A stretch of 64,000 bases of DNA from Aliivibrio wodanis (GTDB lineage Bacteria; Pseudomonadota; Gammaproteobacteria; Enterobacterales; Vibrionaceae), in NCBI GenBank assembly GCA_000953695.1, contig LN554846.1:992001-1056000 (forward strand), written 5' to 3'. This document shows, piece by piece, positions 44,107 to 55,320 of the stretch. Both the position numbers and the translations under genes were made by a program. Each line of letters begins with the position of its first letter. Position 1 is the first letter of the stretch. The notes beneath the pieces are model-generated. The model was given only the letters and a program-made list of their open reading frames with translations, was not told the origin of the DNA and searched no databases.

Positions 44107-44691
44107 ATGAGTCATCTAGAAGAACGCTTTTTTAACTTTGTAAAAAAACTCGGTCATTTTAATAAACGATCAATGTTTGGTGGTGTAGGGTTATTTACAG
44201 ACGAAGCTATGTTTTCATTGGTTACTGAAGGACGTTTATATGTTCGTGGTGGTGGTGAAGTAGACGCCCAATTTGAAAAACTAGGCTGTGAGCGTTTTAA
44301 ACACGTAAAGAAAACGACTATCGCAACGGTTAACTATTTTGATATCAGTGAGTTATTTGAGAAGAAACCAACGCTATTGCTGACGATTATTAAAGAAGCA
44401 ATGGATAATTCACGAGCGGAGCGAGAATTTAAGAAATCTAAAGAAAACCGTCGATTACGTGATTTACCAAACATGCAATTAACATTAGAAAGAATGGTAA
44501 AAAAATCAGGTGTGCCAGACGTAGATGCTTTTTTAGAGATCGGCGCTGTGGATGTATTTAGAAAGGTAAACCATGCCTATGGTGGGGATGTAGATGTGAA
44601 GCTTTTATGGAAGTTTGCTGGCGCAGAGTCAGGGGTGCATTGGACATTGTTACAGGACCCAGCTAAAAAAGCCTTATTACGGCAGGTTTAA
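44107..44691 (+). CDS. tfoX: TfoX, competence regulator
   Basis: TfoX/Sxy is the master regulator for natural competence in Vibrio; it cooperates with CRP at competence promoters. The 194-residue protein has the Sxy/TfoX N-terminal domain (RSMFGGVGLFTDEAMFSL) and C-terminal domain (LRDLPNMQLTLERMVKKSG). ATG 44107 follows AAGGAG; a longer frame to 44029 is unlikely. The gene is close to panP, an order I recall for V. fischeri tfoX (rather than tfoY). No tfoY-type c-di-GMP riboswitch is seen, which supports tfoX. Confidence 0.9.
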   Translation: MSHLEERFFNFVKKLGHFNKRSMFGGVGLFTDEAMFSLVTEGRLYVRGGGEVDAQFEKLGCERFKHVKKTTIATVNYFDISELFEKKPTLLLTIIKEAMDNSRAEREFKKSKENRRLRDLPNMQLTLERMVKKSGVPDVDAFLEIGAVDVFRKVNHAYGGDVDVKLLWKFAGAESGVHWTLLQDPAKKALLRQV

Positions 44692-44710
44692 TACCAATTT
44701 TACATTGGTT
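44692..44710. repeat. short TACCAAT/ATTGGT palindrome
   Basis: TACCAAT and ATTGGT are separated by about five bases directly after the tfoX stop. The tips match the ends of the MITE-like repeat at 48301-48460, so this may be an internally deleted copy. Weak evidence. Confidence 0.3.
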
Positions 44711-44748
44711 TAATTTCTATTGTAGACAGATAGAATATATAGCTAATA

Positions 44749-44801
44749 AAAAAACCTCATTATTTCTTTATTTAGAGACTAAGAAATAACGAGGTTTTTT
44801 T
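44749..44801. terminator. bidirectional terminator between tfoX and an OMP gene
   Basis: AAACCTC and TTATTTCTT segments pair with AAGAAATAA and GAGGTTT, giving a long stem with flanking A-runs and T-runs. Confidence 0.8.
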
Positions 44802-44834
44802 GTTTTAAGCTGTTTCTTTGATATTAAAACTTAG

Positions 44835-45386
44835 TTAGTACTTAAAGCGAGCAGTTAGCATCACTTGATCGCCATAGATGCCGTTAAATCGACCTTCAGC
44901 ACCAATAGAGAATAGTTCTGTTGAATGGAATCGACCATATACAGAGAATAAAGTATCATCTTCACTATCTATTGATAGGTAACCAACTTTACCACCGACT
45001 TCAAGTTGTGGACCTAACCATTGGCGTACGCCTAAGTTTAATTCCATACCTGCATCACCATCGTATTTACTGTTGTCATCAACCATACGAAATAGCATTT
45101 CACCAGTGATATCAGCCCAATTATTTACAGGAGCATGAAATCCTAGGCCTGTAGATAGATCAAAATCGCCATCTAATTCAGAATCAAGAGAAACAATTGC
45201 ATGTGCGTTAGGGTGAATAGATTTGCTGAACCCACCACCAAATGTTGACGGACTAAAACCAATACGAGCTTCCATGTAATCATAACTAAAGTTGCTCATG
45301 ATTGTATTGTTTGGATCATTATCGGCAGCCATTGATGTCGCAGAGATAAACATTAGGCTTGATGCTAAAAGTGTTTTACGGATCAT
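44835..45386 (-). CDS. unknown outer-membrane beta-barrel protein
   Basis: This 183-residue protein has a signal peptide (cleaved after MAA near residue 21) and a small eight-strand-like barrel of alternating residues that ends in Tyr (TARFKY), a typical outer-membrane C-terminus. It is similar in style to small OmpW/YfaZ-like Vibrio porins, but I cannot assign a family. The gene stands alone and converges with tfoX across a bidirectional terminator. Confidence 0.75.
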   Translation of the reverse strand: MIRKTLLASSLMFISATSMAADNDPNNTIMSNFSYDYMEARIGFSPSTFGGGFSKSIHPNAHAIVSLDSELDGDFDLSTGLGFHAPVNNWADITGEMLFRMVDDNSKYDGDAGMELNLGVRQWLGPQLEVGGKVGYLSIDSEDDTLFSVYGRFHSTELFSIGAEGRFNGIYGDQVMLTARFKY

Positions 45387-45673
45387 GATACTTGAAACCT
45401 ATCAATTGAGTGCTGTAAATAAAATATGCCATAAATACTAACAGAAAGAAGCATTTTTACTAGATGGCAATATATAAATTTGAAGTTGCAGCAAATTGTC
45501 AAAAAAATTACGTTTTCTTACTTATTTCTTATGCAATATTTAAGCCAGAGTGAAGTCAAGCTGTGTTCTAAAACCTGCTATTAGAGTAAACCCATTATAT
45601 AGACAGAGATGATAGTTATAAATTGACTTGTATTAAATTGATAGCCTTAGGTACACTGGGGAAAATAAATAAA

Positions 45674-47002
45674 ATGGACAATAATATGAATGACTTAAAG
45701 AAATACGCGGCTATTGGTGGTGCGATAGCACTTGTTGCGTGCTGGCCTTTTGCAACCGGAAAGATTGGAGAAGCTATTTTTAAAGATGGCATTTCGTCTT
45801 ATGAAAACTCTATTATTACTATAGAATCAATCTCTTATGATAGGGGTTATTTAAGCTCGCAAGCTCAAAGTAGAATTTATGTGATAGATCAAGGGCTAAG
45901 TCACGAGCTTGAAGAAGCTGGTTATCCTACTGAGATTATAATTAACCATGAAATATCACACGGTTTATTATCAGTATCTTCTGTTTCTACATTTGAAGAA
46001 TCGGTAGAAAAAAATGCTATAGAACCATCTGCGTTTATTCAGGGGCTAACATTAACGACTCAAAGCAAGTTAACAGGAGCAACAGATTTATTGTTAACTA
46101 GCCAAGAAAATGACTTTGTTACGGAAGATTTACGCTCTCAAGGGATTGAAAAACTGTACTTTGCAGCGAGTCAGGTATCAGCAACGATTGAGAAAGATGG
46201 TAAATTTAATCTGTTTTATCAGTTGCCAAAAGCGGAATTACGTTTAAATAACCAGTCAGAAGTTGTTATGGATAACATCTCAGGTGAAAGTGTGGGTCAC
46301 TATGTGGGCGATATCTTCATTGGTGAAGCAAATGGAGGTATAGATAAATTAATATTTAATGATATCGATACTGCTAGCCAAAATGAAGTTAAAGGCTTTA
46401 ATTACTCGACTAGTAATCGTTTAGTAGAAGTTAAAGATAGAGCGGAAGAGGCAACTTTTACCTCTCAAAATACAGTATCACTTGCTGAAGTTGTAACTAG
46501 TGCAGGTGTTTTAAAAGATGGTATCTTTGATATTAGCTTTGAAGATCTTAATTATGACGGTTTAGTAAAACTTATTCCTTTACTGCAAGATCAAGAGCTT
46601 ACTCCTGAAAAAACAGAGCAGTTAATGCTTTCATTTGACTTGTTAGCCGCAAAAGGTTTTAAAGTTAATATTAATCAATTCAGTGCTGAAGTACTTGGTA
46701 GTAAAGTCGATAGCAGTATTAAATTAACACTGCCTGCTGGCACAGCAAGAGCTTCTCAAAATGCAGATAAATTAGTTCAAACTCTAGAAGGGAAAACGGA
46801 ATTAGTTATTGCAAAGAAATTGGTCGATGAGACACCAGAATTGCGTATGCAAATGGATGAATTATTGATTAATGAGTTTGCTGTAGAAGAGGGTGATAAT
46901 TACCGTTTAGCTGCAACGATTGCAAATGGTCAAATTGAGCTACTTAACGGACAAAAAATGCCGTTGTTTATGCTATTAGGCTTTTTAAGCTATTTACGTT
47001 AA
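45674..47002 (+). CDS. YdgA-like DUF945 protein
   Basis: This 442-residue protein from ATG 45674 (MDNNMNDLKKYAAIGG) resembles YdgA/DUF945. A single N-terminal membrane segment (AAIGGAIALVACWPFATG) anchors a large periplasmic body. The family is widespread in gammaproteobacteria, with unknown function and reported links to envelope integrity. A longer frame reaches 45623, and another ATG (45686) follows; there is no strong ribosome-binding site for any. It ends 183 bases before serC, with a hairpin. Confidence 0.75.
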   Translation: MDNNMNDLKKYAAIGGAIALVACWPFATGKIGEAIFKDGISSYENSIITIESISYDRGYLSSQAQSRIYVIDQGLSHELEEAGYPTEIIINHEISHGLLSVSSVSTFEESVEKNAIEPSAFIQGLTLTTQSKLTGATDLLLTSQENDFVTEDLRSQGIEKLYFAASQVSATIEKDGKFNLFYQLPKAELRLNNQSEVVMDNISGESVGHYVGDIFIGEANGGIDKLIFNDIDTASQNEVKGFNYSTSNRLVEVKDRAEEATFTSQNTVSLAEVVTSAGVLKDGIFDISFEDLNYDGLVKLIPLLQDQELTPEKTEQLMLSFDLLAAKGFKVNINQFSAEVLGSKVDSSIKLTLPAGTARASQNADKLVQTLEGKTELVIAKKLVDETPELRMQMDELLINEFAVEEGDNYRLAATIANGQIELLNGQKMPLFMLLGFLSYLR

Positions 47003-47019
47003 CCGCTTTTATTGAATCA

Positions 47020-47049
47020 AAATAGCTCACTAGGTGGGCTATTTTTTTA
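47020..47049 (+). terminator. terminator after the DUF945 gene
   Basis: AATAGC/GCTATT arms with an inner CAC/GTG pair are followed by TTTTTTT. Confidence 0.75.
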
Positions 47050-47184
47050 TCTAGGGACAATATTTGAGTGATTTAGTGAATTAGATCACTTTCTGATTTC
47101 CTTGTGAGAGAAAAGGTGGTATTAATTTCTATACATTATTTTATGTAAATACCTTTTATAAAATAGCAGGAGCCTTTGAGAAAC

Positions 47185-48267
47185 ATGGAAAAAGTATTTA
47201 ACTTTTGTGCTGGTCCAGCAATGCTGCCAGTAGACGTTCTAGCCCAAGCTCAAAAGGAATTGGTGAATTGGAACGGTTTAGGCACTTCAGTGATGGAGAT
47301 TAGCCACCGTAGTAAAGAGTTCATTAAAGTTGCGGAAGACTCTGAGCAAGATCTGCGTGATTTATTATCAATTCCTGAGAATTATAAAGTATTGTTTTGC
47401 CAAGGTGGCGCACGAGCACAATTTGCTGCGGTTCCATTGAATCTACTTGGTGGAAACACTAAAGCGGACTATGTGGATGCGGGATATTGGGCTCAAAGTG
47501 CTGTGACTGAGGCAAAAAAATATTGTACGCCGAATGTCATTGAAACCATTATTACTGTAGATGGTAAAAAAGCCGTTCAGCCTGCTGCTGAATGGGCATT
47601 AAGTGATGATGCGGCTTATGTGCACTTTTGTCCAAATGAAACCATTGATGGTATCGAAATTAATGATTTGCCTGTCACTGATAAACCAATTGTCGCTGAT
47701 ATGTCATCTACAATCCTATCGCGTCAAATAGATGTATCAAAATACGGTGTTATTTATGCAGGTGCGCAAAAGAACATTGGTCCAGCAGGCTTAACCATTG
47801 TTATTGTACGTGATGATTTGCTTGAACTAGCAGCAGATGCTCTTCCTAGTGTATTAAGCTATGGCGTATTGGCTGATAAAGAGTCAATGTTCAATACACC
47901 ACCAACATACGCTTGGTATCTTTCAGGTTTAGTTTTCAAATGGCTAAAAGCTCATGGTGGCATTGAGGCTATGGAAGCGCATAACCGTAAGAAAGCAGCG
48001 GTACTATACGATTATATTGATCACTCTGATTTCTATCGTAACGATGTTCATGCAGATAACCGTTCGTTAATGAATGTTCCATTTCAGTTAGCCAATCCAG
48101 AGCTGGATGATACATTCTTATCATTAGCAGATGATGCTGGTCTAAAAGCCTTAAAAGGCCATAGAGCGGTTGGCGGTATGCGTGCATCGATTTATAACGC
48201 AATGCCATTAGAAGGTGTTCAAGCGTTAGTTGAATTTATGAAAGAATTTGAAACTAAATACGCATAG
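47185..48267 (+). CDS. serC: phosphoserine aminotransferase SerC
   Basis: SerC transfers the amino group from glutamate to 3-phosphohydroxypyruvate in serine biosynthesis, and also acts in pyridoxal phosphate synthesis. The 360-residue protein has the N-terminal [10 protein letters not shown] and the PLP lysine in [16 protein letters not shown] at 47185 ([10 protein letters not shown]) is chosen; the frame also allows a TTG three codons earlier. It is alone, with a strong terminator 210 bases after the stop and a MITE-like repeat between. Confidence 0.96.
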   Translation: MEKVFNFCAGPAMLPVDVLAQAQKELVNWNGLGTSVMEISHRSKEFIKVAEDSEQDLRDLLSIPENYKVLFCQGGARAQFAAVPLNLLGGNTKADYVDAGYWAQSAVTEAKKYCTPNVIETIITVDGKKAVQPAAEWALSDDAAYVHFCPNETIDGIEINDLPVTDKPIVADMSSTILSRQIDVSKYGVIYAGAQKNIGPAGLTIVIVRDDLLELAADALPSVLSYGVLADKESMFNTPPTYAWYLSGLVFKWLKAHGGIEAMEAHNRKKAAVLYDYIDHSDFYRNDVHADNRSLMNVPFQLANPELDDTFLSLADDAGLKALKGHRAVGGMRASIYNAMPLEGVQALVEFMKEFETKYA

Positions 48268-48300
48268 ATGTTGATTTTATCTAGTAACTAGATGAGCTAA

Positions 48301-48460
48301 TACCAATGTAACTAATTAGGTGATCTATTTATTACGCAGGAAAATCACTTAAGAGTAAGGCAAAAATTCTTATAAGTAGTTATTCTACAATAATAATTTT
48401 TAACGCAACTATTGAGTTATTTAACCAGTCATAATGATCAGGTAATTAATGGAATTGGTA
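48301..48460. repeat. MITE-like intergenic repeat with inverted ends
   Basis: This 160-base element has imperfect terminal inverted repeats: TACCAATGTAACTAATTA on the left and TAATTAATGGAATTGGTA on the right. The left 50 bases are repeated in reverse after rsuA (19570-19619), 47 of 50 identical. It holds no coding frame. It looks like a non-autonomous mobile repeat. The transposase source is unknown. Confidence 0.7.
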
Positions 48461-48476
48461 TAAATACAGAGTAAAT

Positions 48477-48512
48477 AAAAAGCCGATACTGAATAAACAG
48501 TATCGGCTTTTT
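48477..48512. terminator. bidirectional terminator between serC and cydC
   Basis: A perfect 15-bp stem (AAAAAGCCGATACTG/CAGTATCGGCTTTTT) with a 6-base loop. Confidence 0.9.
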
Positions 48513-48555
48513 TATGGTTTCAGAATAAGTTGATGCTTACCAAGCAATGATTTAT

Positions 48556-50277
48556 TTAAAAACGTTGCCATAACTGATGGTAAGCCCCATTGAGTGCCAG
48601 CAAGCTCTCATGTGTGCCTTGTTCCGTTATTTCACCGTGATCCATAAGACAAATTTGGTCCATATTTTCTAAATTAACCAAGCGGTGGGTAATAAATACC
48701 ACGGTTTTGTCTTTAATATGATCATTTAATACAGACATTATTTGTTGCTCTGTTTTTTGATCTAAGCCTTCGGTTGGTTCATCGAGTAACACGATAGGAG
48801 CGTTGTGTAATAAAGCTCGTGCAATACCAATACGGCGGCGTTCACCACCAGAAAGTTGACGTCCGCCATCTCCTAGCCAGGTATTTAAACCCTCATCAGC
48901 AGTAAGATCGCCTAGGCCGACCTTATTTAGCGTTTGGGTTAATAACTCATCATTTGCTTCATCGTTTGCGAGTAAGAGGTTATCTCTTAACGAGCCATTG
49001 AGAATATCAACACGCTGACTAACAACCGACATAGCGCTGCGTAGGCTTGATTCTTTCCATTTAGGCAGTTGGACACCATCGATGGCAATAGAGCCTGATT
49101 TAGGGTCCCACTGACGAGTCAGCAACTGCAATAAGGTTGATTTACCTGAGCCTGTTTGACCCACAATCGCCATTTTTTGACCTGAAAGTAGATCGAGTGA
49201 GACGTGTGTGATCGCATCGGTATCAGCATCAAGATATTGGTAACTCACATCAGAGATCGTTAAGTTACCTTTTATCTCTTGAGTCACGCCATTTTCATCA
49301 AAGACAGTATCTGGTTCCGCGGTGATGATTTCATTTAAGCGACGAGCAGAGCTTAATGTCTGGCCTAAATATTGGAAAGCACCTGCAATTGGCATTAATA
49401 ACTCAAAACTTGCCATTGTCGCAAAGGCAACCATAGCCACCATTGGATCTGGCGTCATACCAGCAATACCATCAGCAGAGATCCACAGCATTAATAGAAG
49501 TGTCCAGCCGTTAGCTAAAAGCAGCAGCCCATTAGCTAAGCCGGTCAATGTTGCCATGTGACGTTGATTAGATAACAGTGCGACTTGAGCATCAAGAATT
49601 CGTTGGTGATATTGCTCTTCTGCACCAAAGATACGCAGTTCAGCATTACCTTGAAGCCAATCTAAGGTTTTAATTCTCAATGTGGCTTTATTTTGAGTAA
49701 GATCTGCACCATTTTGTTTGCCTAACTTATAGAAAAGGGTAGGCCAGATAAGCAGCAGAGAAAATAGAATCGCGCCAAGAGTCAGGCCAATAGTGACATC
49801 AAACCACGCAAGAAAAGCGGTTAGTCCGATAATGCCTAATGTACCAACAATAATTGGACTAATAAGACGCAGATAGACATGGTCCATCGCATCGACATCA
49901 GCAACAAGGCGGTTTAATAAATCGGCGTCACGCAGCTTTGAAAAACGACCTGGAATTAACGGTATTAATTTTTTAAAGAAGAAAATACGTAATTCAGTCA
50001 GTAATTTAAAGGTAGCATTGTGACTAACGACTCGTTCTCCCCAACGACCAGCGGTTCGGCCGATAGAGAAACCACGTACCGCTCCCGCAGGAAGCATGTA
50101 GTTAAATGTTTCACGAGCAATGGTTAAACCAGCAAGCGCTGAAGCTGAAATAAACCAGCCTGAAATCGTTAATAAGCCGATAGATGCAAATAAGGTTGCA
50201 AAGCTAAGTAACATACCTAGTGTTAGGCCAAACCAATGTTTTTTGTATAATTTAATGTAAGGCAGTAAATCACGCAT
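48556..50277 (-). CDS. cydC: CydC, cysteine/glutathione ABC exporter subunit
   Basis: CydDC exports cysteine and glutathione to the periplasm and is needed to assemble cytochrome bd. The 573-residue CydC starts at ATG 50277 (MRDLLPYIKLYK), preceded by AAGGTGAT, and overlaps the cydD stop by eight bases. It has a six-helix membrane domain, then Walker A GQTGSGKST, signature LSGGERRRIGIARAL and Walker B VLLDEPTEGLD. Upstream extension of the frame is not used. It ends at a shared terminator. Confidence 0.93.
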   Translation of the reverse strand: MRDLLPYIKLYKKHWFGLTLGMLLSFATLFASIGLLTISGWFISASALAGLTIARETFNYMLPAGAVRGFSIGRTAGRWGERVVSHNATFKLLTELRIFFFKKLIPLIPGRFSKLRDADLLNRLVADVDAMDHVYLRLISPIIVGTLGIIGLTAFLAWFDVTIGLTLGAILFSLLLIWPTLFYKLGKQNGADLTQNKATLRIKTLDWLQGNAELRIFGAEEQYHQRILDAQVALLSNQRHMATLTGLANGLLLLANGWTLLLMLWISADGIAGMTPDPMVAMVAFATMASFELLMPIAGAFQYLGQTLSSARRLNEIITAEPDTVFDENGVTQEIKGNLTISDVSYQYLDADTDAITHVSLDLLSGQKMAIVGQTGSGKSTLLQLLTRQWDPKSGSIAIDGVQLPKWKESSLRSAMSVVSQRVDILNGSLRDNLLLANDEANDELLTQTLNKVGLGDLTADEGLNTWLGDGGRQLSGGERRRIGIARALLHNAPIVLLDEPTEGLDQKTEQQIMSVLNDHIKDKTVVFITHRLVNLENMDQICLMDHGEITEQGTHESLLALNGAYHQLWQRF

Positions 50278-52042
50278 CAAGATCACCTTGCTTTGGTTGT
50301 TTTGCGGCAAGCATGGTTGCAAATAAGCCGGAGTCTTTAATTTCATCAAATGAACCAAATTGAACCACTTGACCTTTATCCATAACTAATATGGTGTTCA
50401 TCGCATGAAGTTGATCTAAACGATGGCTGATCATTAAGGTGGTTAGCCCTTGAGTCGCTTCATTTAAGCTCTTCATTACCAGACGTTCACTTTTAGCATC
50501 AAGGCTAGCGGTTGGCTCATCTAAAATCCATAAGCGACCTTGCTGTAACAGCGCACGAGCTAACGCTAAACGTTGAGCCTGTCCAACAGATAAACCACCT
50601 GAACGATCTGAAATAGCGTGCTGATAACCAAGATCATCAATAAATTCATTAGCAAAGGCTTGTTTACTTGCTGAATCAAGTTGTTCTTTTGTGATCTCTT
50701 GTTTACCTAAGGTGATGTTTTCTTCGATGGTGCCATGAACTAGGGTAGGGTTTTGCCCAACCCAATTAATGTTTTGATACCACTGTTTCTTATCTAACTC
50801 AGATAGCTCTATGCCATTAATCTTAATGCTGCCTTGATAAGGTAAGAAACCCAATATGGCATTAATTAAGCTGGTTTTACCCGCGCCACTTGGACCGACT
50901 AACGCAGTTTGAGAACCTTCAAAAAGGTGAAAGCTAATAGGGCCTAATAACGTTTTGTCATCGTGTGTAGTCACAACTAGATCGGTAACTTGAATATCAA
51001 GCGTGGTTGAATCAGAGATTTTTTTAGTGCCATTAGTTTGAGCATTAGTGTCAGTATTTAAAAACTCAACAAGAGATTCAGCAGCGCCGACAGCTTGTGC
51101 TTTTGCATGGTAAAAAGTCCCTAAATCTCGCAGCGGTTGATAAAACTCTGGGGCAAGAATAAGAATAAATAAACCAGTAAATAGCGTAACTGTGGTTCCG
51201 TAATGACCAAAGTCTAATTCACCAATAAAGGTAAAACCAAAGTAGACTGCTACGATAGCAATTGAAATTGAAGTGAAAAACTCTAATACCGCAGAGGATA
51301 AAAAAGCCAATCTTAGTACTTCCATAGTGCGTTTACGAAAGATTTCAGAAGCACCATGTAAATGCTCGGTTTCTTGAGCGGTTTTATTGAATAAGCGGAT
51401 AGTCGTCATCGATTGCAGGCGATCATAAAAATGGCCTGACAAACGTTGTAGCGCTTTAAAGTTACGGCGGTTAGCGTCAGCAGCACCCATACCAACCAGA
51501 GCCATAAATAATGGAACCAATGGCGCGGTTAATAAGAATACTAAACCTGCAGCCCAGTTTTGTGGGAAGACGACAATCAAGATGGCAAAAGGAATTAATA
51601 CGGACAAAGACATTTGTGGCAGATAGCGAGAGAAGAAATCTTGCATGTCTTCTACTTGTTCGAGTAATAAGGTTGCCCATGTACCTGCTGGCTTGCCTTT
51701 TATATAGGCAGGGCCTAACTCTTGAAGTTTATCCATCACCAATTGACGGATATGTACACGTACATATTCACCGCATCGATAGCCAGCAATCTCACGGCCC
51801 CAACTACAAATTGCTCGAATAGCAACAATAGCGAGAATAGCGATAAAGTGGGAAATGAGTTCATACTTATCAACTTGTTCAATAATCAGCTGATGTAATA
51901 TATCGGCAAGTAATGCAGCTTGTACTATAAGAAAAATACTAGAAAGAAAGCCAAGCCCGATAGAGAGGGTTAGCCATTTTTTTGCAAGTTTACTTTGGCC
52001 TTTGAGCCATTGTCCTAACTCACGTTGTTGTTTTTTATCCAT
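50270..52042 (-). CDS. cydD: CydD, cysteine/glutathione ABC exporter subunit
   Basis: This partner of CydC forms a heterodimer. The 590-residue protein has six membrane helices, then Walker A GPSGAGKTS, signature LSVGQAQRLALARAL (with Val in place of the usual second Gly) and Walker B LWILDEPTASLD. In E. coli the order is trxB-cydD-cydC, and trxB is just upstream here too (52197-53162), with a 154-base gap that holds a terminator. Translational coupling to cydC is likely. Confidence 0.94.
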   Translation of the reverse strand: MDKKQQRELGQWLKGQSKLAKKWLTLSIGLGFLSSIFLIVQAALLADILHQLIIEQVDKYELISHFIAILAIVAIRAICSWGREIAGYRCGEYVRVHIRQLVMDKLQELGPAYIKGKPAGTWATLLLEQVEDMQDFFSRYLPQMSLSVLIPFAILIVVFPQNWAAGLVFLLTAPLVPLFMALVGMGAADANRRNFKALQRLSGHFYDRLQSMTTIRLFNKTAQETEHLHGASEIFRKRTMEVLRLAFLSSAVLEFFTSISIAIVAVYFGFTFIGELDFGHYGTTVTLFTGLFILILAPEFYQPLRDLGTFYHAKAQAVGAAESLVEFLNTDTNAQTNGTKKISDSTTLDIQVTDLVVTTHDDKTLLGPISFHLFEGSQTALVGPSGAGKTSLINAILGFLPYQGSIKINGIELSELDKKQWYQNINWVGQNPTLVHGTIEENITLGKQEITKEQLDSASKQAFANEFIDDLGYQHAISDRSGGLSVGQAQRLALARALLQQGRLWILDEPTASLDAKSERLVMKSLNEATQGLTTLMISHRLDQLHAMNTILVMDKGQVVQFGSFDEIKDSGLFATMLAAKQPKQGDLDA

Positions 52043-52149
52043 AATATTGAAGGCTTACGTTTTGTATTATTTTACATACGTACAGTATCTATTTTAATAA
52101 TTAGAATATAAGAAACCATATGTACATCAGTAAAATAAGGTGAGCAAAA

Positions 52150-52176
52150 GAAACCCGAAGTGTTTACTTCGGGCTT
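52150..52176 (-). terminator. trxB terminator
   Basis: On the minus strand, AAGCCCGAAGT/ACTTCGGGTTT arms with a 4-base loop are followed by TCTTTT. It separates trxB from cydD. Confidence 0.8.
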
Positions 52177-52196
52177 AACGTTAACTAGGGGATAGT

Positions 52197-53174
<978 letters not shown>

Positions 53175-53275
53175 CTAAAATCAAAAAAAACAGGAAATTA
53201 AGGTGGGAACGACAAGGGTGTGTTCATCATCCTTAGTGATTAAGGTGATTGTATGGAATTTATTGCAGTAAAGAA

Positions 53276-53297
53276 AGGGCACCACAGTGGGTGCCCT
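53276..53297 (-). terminator. ald terminator
   Basis: AGGGCACC/GGTGCCCT arms are followed by TTTCTTT on the minus strand, about 30 bases after the ald stop. Confidence 0.8.
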
Positions 53298-53325
53298 CAA
53301 ATGATTTTGTTATAGGATATGTCTT

Positions 53326-54444
53326 TTAAGCAGTTAGTGCTGCTTCTGGTGCAACATATTCTAAATCAAAGCTTTCTGCTACTTCTTTACAAGTCACTTT
53401 ACCGTGAATAACGTTTAAGCCATCTAGGAAGCCTTTATCTTCAAGAAGTGCTGCTTTATAGCCTTTATCCGCTAGTTTAATAATGTAAGGAAGTGTTGCA
53501 TTATTTAGAGCAAATGTTGAAGTACGTGCAACAGCGCCTGGCATGTTAGCAACACAGTAGTGAACCACTTCATCTACGATGTAAGTAGGATCAGCGTGTG
53601 TTGTTGCATGAGAGGTTTCAAAACAACCGCCTTGGTCTATAGCAACATCAACAACAGCCGCGCCTGGTTTCATGCGCTTAATGTGATCTGCTGTAATTAA
53701 TTTTGGAGCTGCTGCACCAGGAATAAGTACAGCACCAATAACTAGGTCAGCTTCTAATACATGCTTTTCAATCGCGTCAACCGTAGAATAAACTACCTTA
53801 GCACGACCTTGGAACTCTTCATCAAGAGAGCGAAGAGTATCAATGTTGCGATCTAAAATCGTTACATCAGCACGCATGCCAACAGCCATACGTGCAGCAT
53901 TTGCACCCACAACACCGCCACCAACAACAACAACTTTTGCTGGTTCAACACCTGGTACGCCACCAAGAAGTAGACCACGACCACCGTTTGATTTTTCAAG
54001 AGTTTGAGCACCTGCTTGAATAGACATACGGCCTGCAACTTCAGACATTGGTGCTAATAGTGGCAGTCTACCCATATAATCTGTTACAGTCTCATATGCG
54101 ATGCAGACAGCTTTGCTCTTAATTAGGTCTTCTGTTTGTGGAAAATCTGGTGCAAGATGTAAATACGTGAATAAAATTTGCCCTTCACGTAGCATTGCAC
54201 GCTCAACAGCTTGCGGCTCTTTAACTTTTACTATCATGTCAGCTTGAGCGAAAACATCTTCAGCTGTAGGAAGTATGGATGCGCCTACCGCGATGTAATC
54301 ATCGTCGGTAAAACCAATGCCAGAACCGGCTTTTGTTTCGACAAAAACGTCATGGCCATGAGATATTAATTCTCGAACACTCGCTGGGATCATGCCAACG
54401 CGGTATTCATGATTTTTTATTTCTTTAGGTACTCCAATGATCAT
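53326..54444 (-). CDS. ald: alanine dehydrogenase Ald
   Basis: Ald turns alanine to pyruvate plus ammonia with NAD+, letting cells use alanine or make it. The 372-residue protein opens with [17 protein letters not shown], the family signature, and has the Rossmann motif [15 protein letters not shown]. It is divergent from lrp with a 156-base gap, which is AT-rich. Ald genes are often controlled by the neighbouring Lrp-type protein, so alanine- or leucine-responsive control is likely here. Confidence 0.95.
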   Translation of the reverse strand: MIIGVPKEIKNHEYRVGMIPASVRELISHGHDVFVETKAGSGIGFTDDDYIAVGASILPTAEDVFAQADMIVKVKEPQAVERAMLREGQILFTYLHLAPDFPQTEDLIKSKAVCIAYETVTDYMGRLPLLAPMSEVAGRMSIQAGAQTLEKSNGGRGLLLGGVPGVEPAKVVVVGGGVVGANAARMAVGMRADVTILDRNIDTLRSLDEEFQGRAKVVYSTVDAIEKHVLEADLVIGAVLIPGAAAPKLITADHIKRMKPGAAVVDVAIDQGGCFETSHATTHADPTYIVDEVVHYCVANMPGAVARTSTFALNNATLPYIIKLADKGYKAALLEDKGFLDGLNVIHGKVTCKEVAESFDLEYVAPEAALTA

Positions 54445-54600
54445 CCTGATTTCCTTTTATGTTATAGTTATTTTGACTGCTTGTAGGGTTTTTGTTTCGA
54501 ACTTTAATCTAGTATAGATTGTAATTGGCAGAATTTGATGCTAAATATTAAAAAGTTGTAGTATATTTTTTTGCAAGGAAGTAATAAGGTGGAATAAAAA

Positions 54601-55092
54601 ATGGTAGATAATAAGAAACCATCCAAGGAACTGGATCGTATCGATCGCAATATTTTAAATGAGCTTCAAAAAGATGGGCGAATTTCTAATGTTGAATTAT
54701 CTAAGCGAGTGGGTTTATCGCCTACTCCATGTTTAGAACGCGTTCGTCGTTTAGAACGTCAAGGGTACATCAATGGCTATACAGCCTTGTTGAATCCACA
54801 ATATCTTGATGCATCATTATTAGTATTTGTTGAGATAACGCTTAATCGTGGTGCGCCGGATGTATTTGAGCAATTTAATACAGCGGTACAGTTATTAGAT
54901 GATATTCAAGAGTGTCACCTTGTATCTGGTGATTTTGATTATCTTTTAAAGACTCGAGTATCAGATATGAGTGCTTATCGTCGATTACTTGGTGATACAC
55001 TATTACGTCTTCCTGGGGTAAATGACACACGTACTTACGTTGTTATGGAAGAGGTAAAACAAACTAATCATTTAGTGATTAAAACTCGCTAA
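54601..55092 (+). CDS. lrp: Lrp, leucine-responsive regulator
   Basis: Lrp is a global regulator of amino acid metabolism. The 163-residue protein matches E. coli Lrp (164) with an N-terminal HTH (ISNVELSKRVGLSPTPCLERVRRLE) and a C-terminal RAM/AsnC ligand domain (SGDFDYLLKTRV). It is divergent from ald, and this pair-and-order (ald, lrp, ftsK) is usual in Vibrio. GAAGTAATAAGG precedes the start. A GAGCGGCAT-type terminator follows. Confidence 0.95.
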   Translation: MVDNKKPSKELDRIDRNILNELQKDGRISNVELSKRVGLSPTPCLERVRRLERQGYINGYTALLNPQYLDASLLVFVEITLNRGAPDVFEQFNTAVQLLDDIQECHLVSGDFDYLLKTRVSDMSAYRRLLGDTLLRLPGVNDTRTYVVMEEVKQTNHLVIKTR

Positions 55093-55198
55093 TTGAATCA
55101 AGGTTGAAAATTAGAATATTTTGTTTTTAATTTGTATAATCTTGAAGAGCTTAAAGGTTTTTAGGTATATTTTATCTGTTTAGGCCTTTAAGCAATGA

Positions 55199-55229
55199 CG
55201 AGCGGCATTATGCCGCTCGACTTGTTTTT
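55199..55229 (+). terminator. lrp terminator
   Basis: CGAGCGGCAT/ATGCCGCTCG arms are followed by ACTTGTTTTTA. A separate 9-bp stem GCTTAAAGG/CCTTTAAGC (55149-55193) precedes it. Confidence 0.8.
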
Positions 55230-55320
55230 AATTTATAAAGATTTAGTGATCTACTCTTACTGTGCCTTCTGAATATACGACTGTATTAAAGAGGGATGAC
55301 TAAATCTAAGTACAGTAGCA

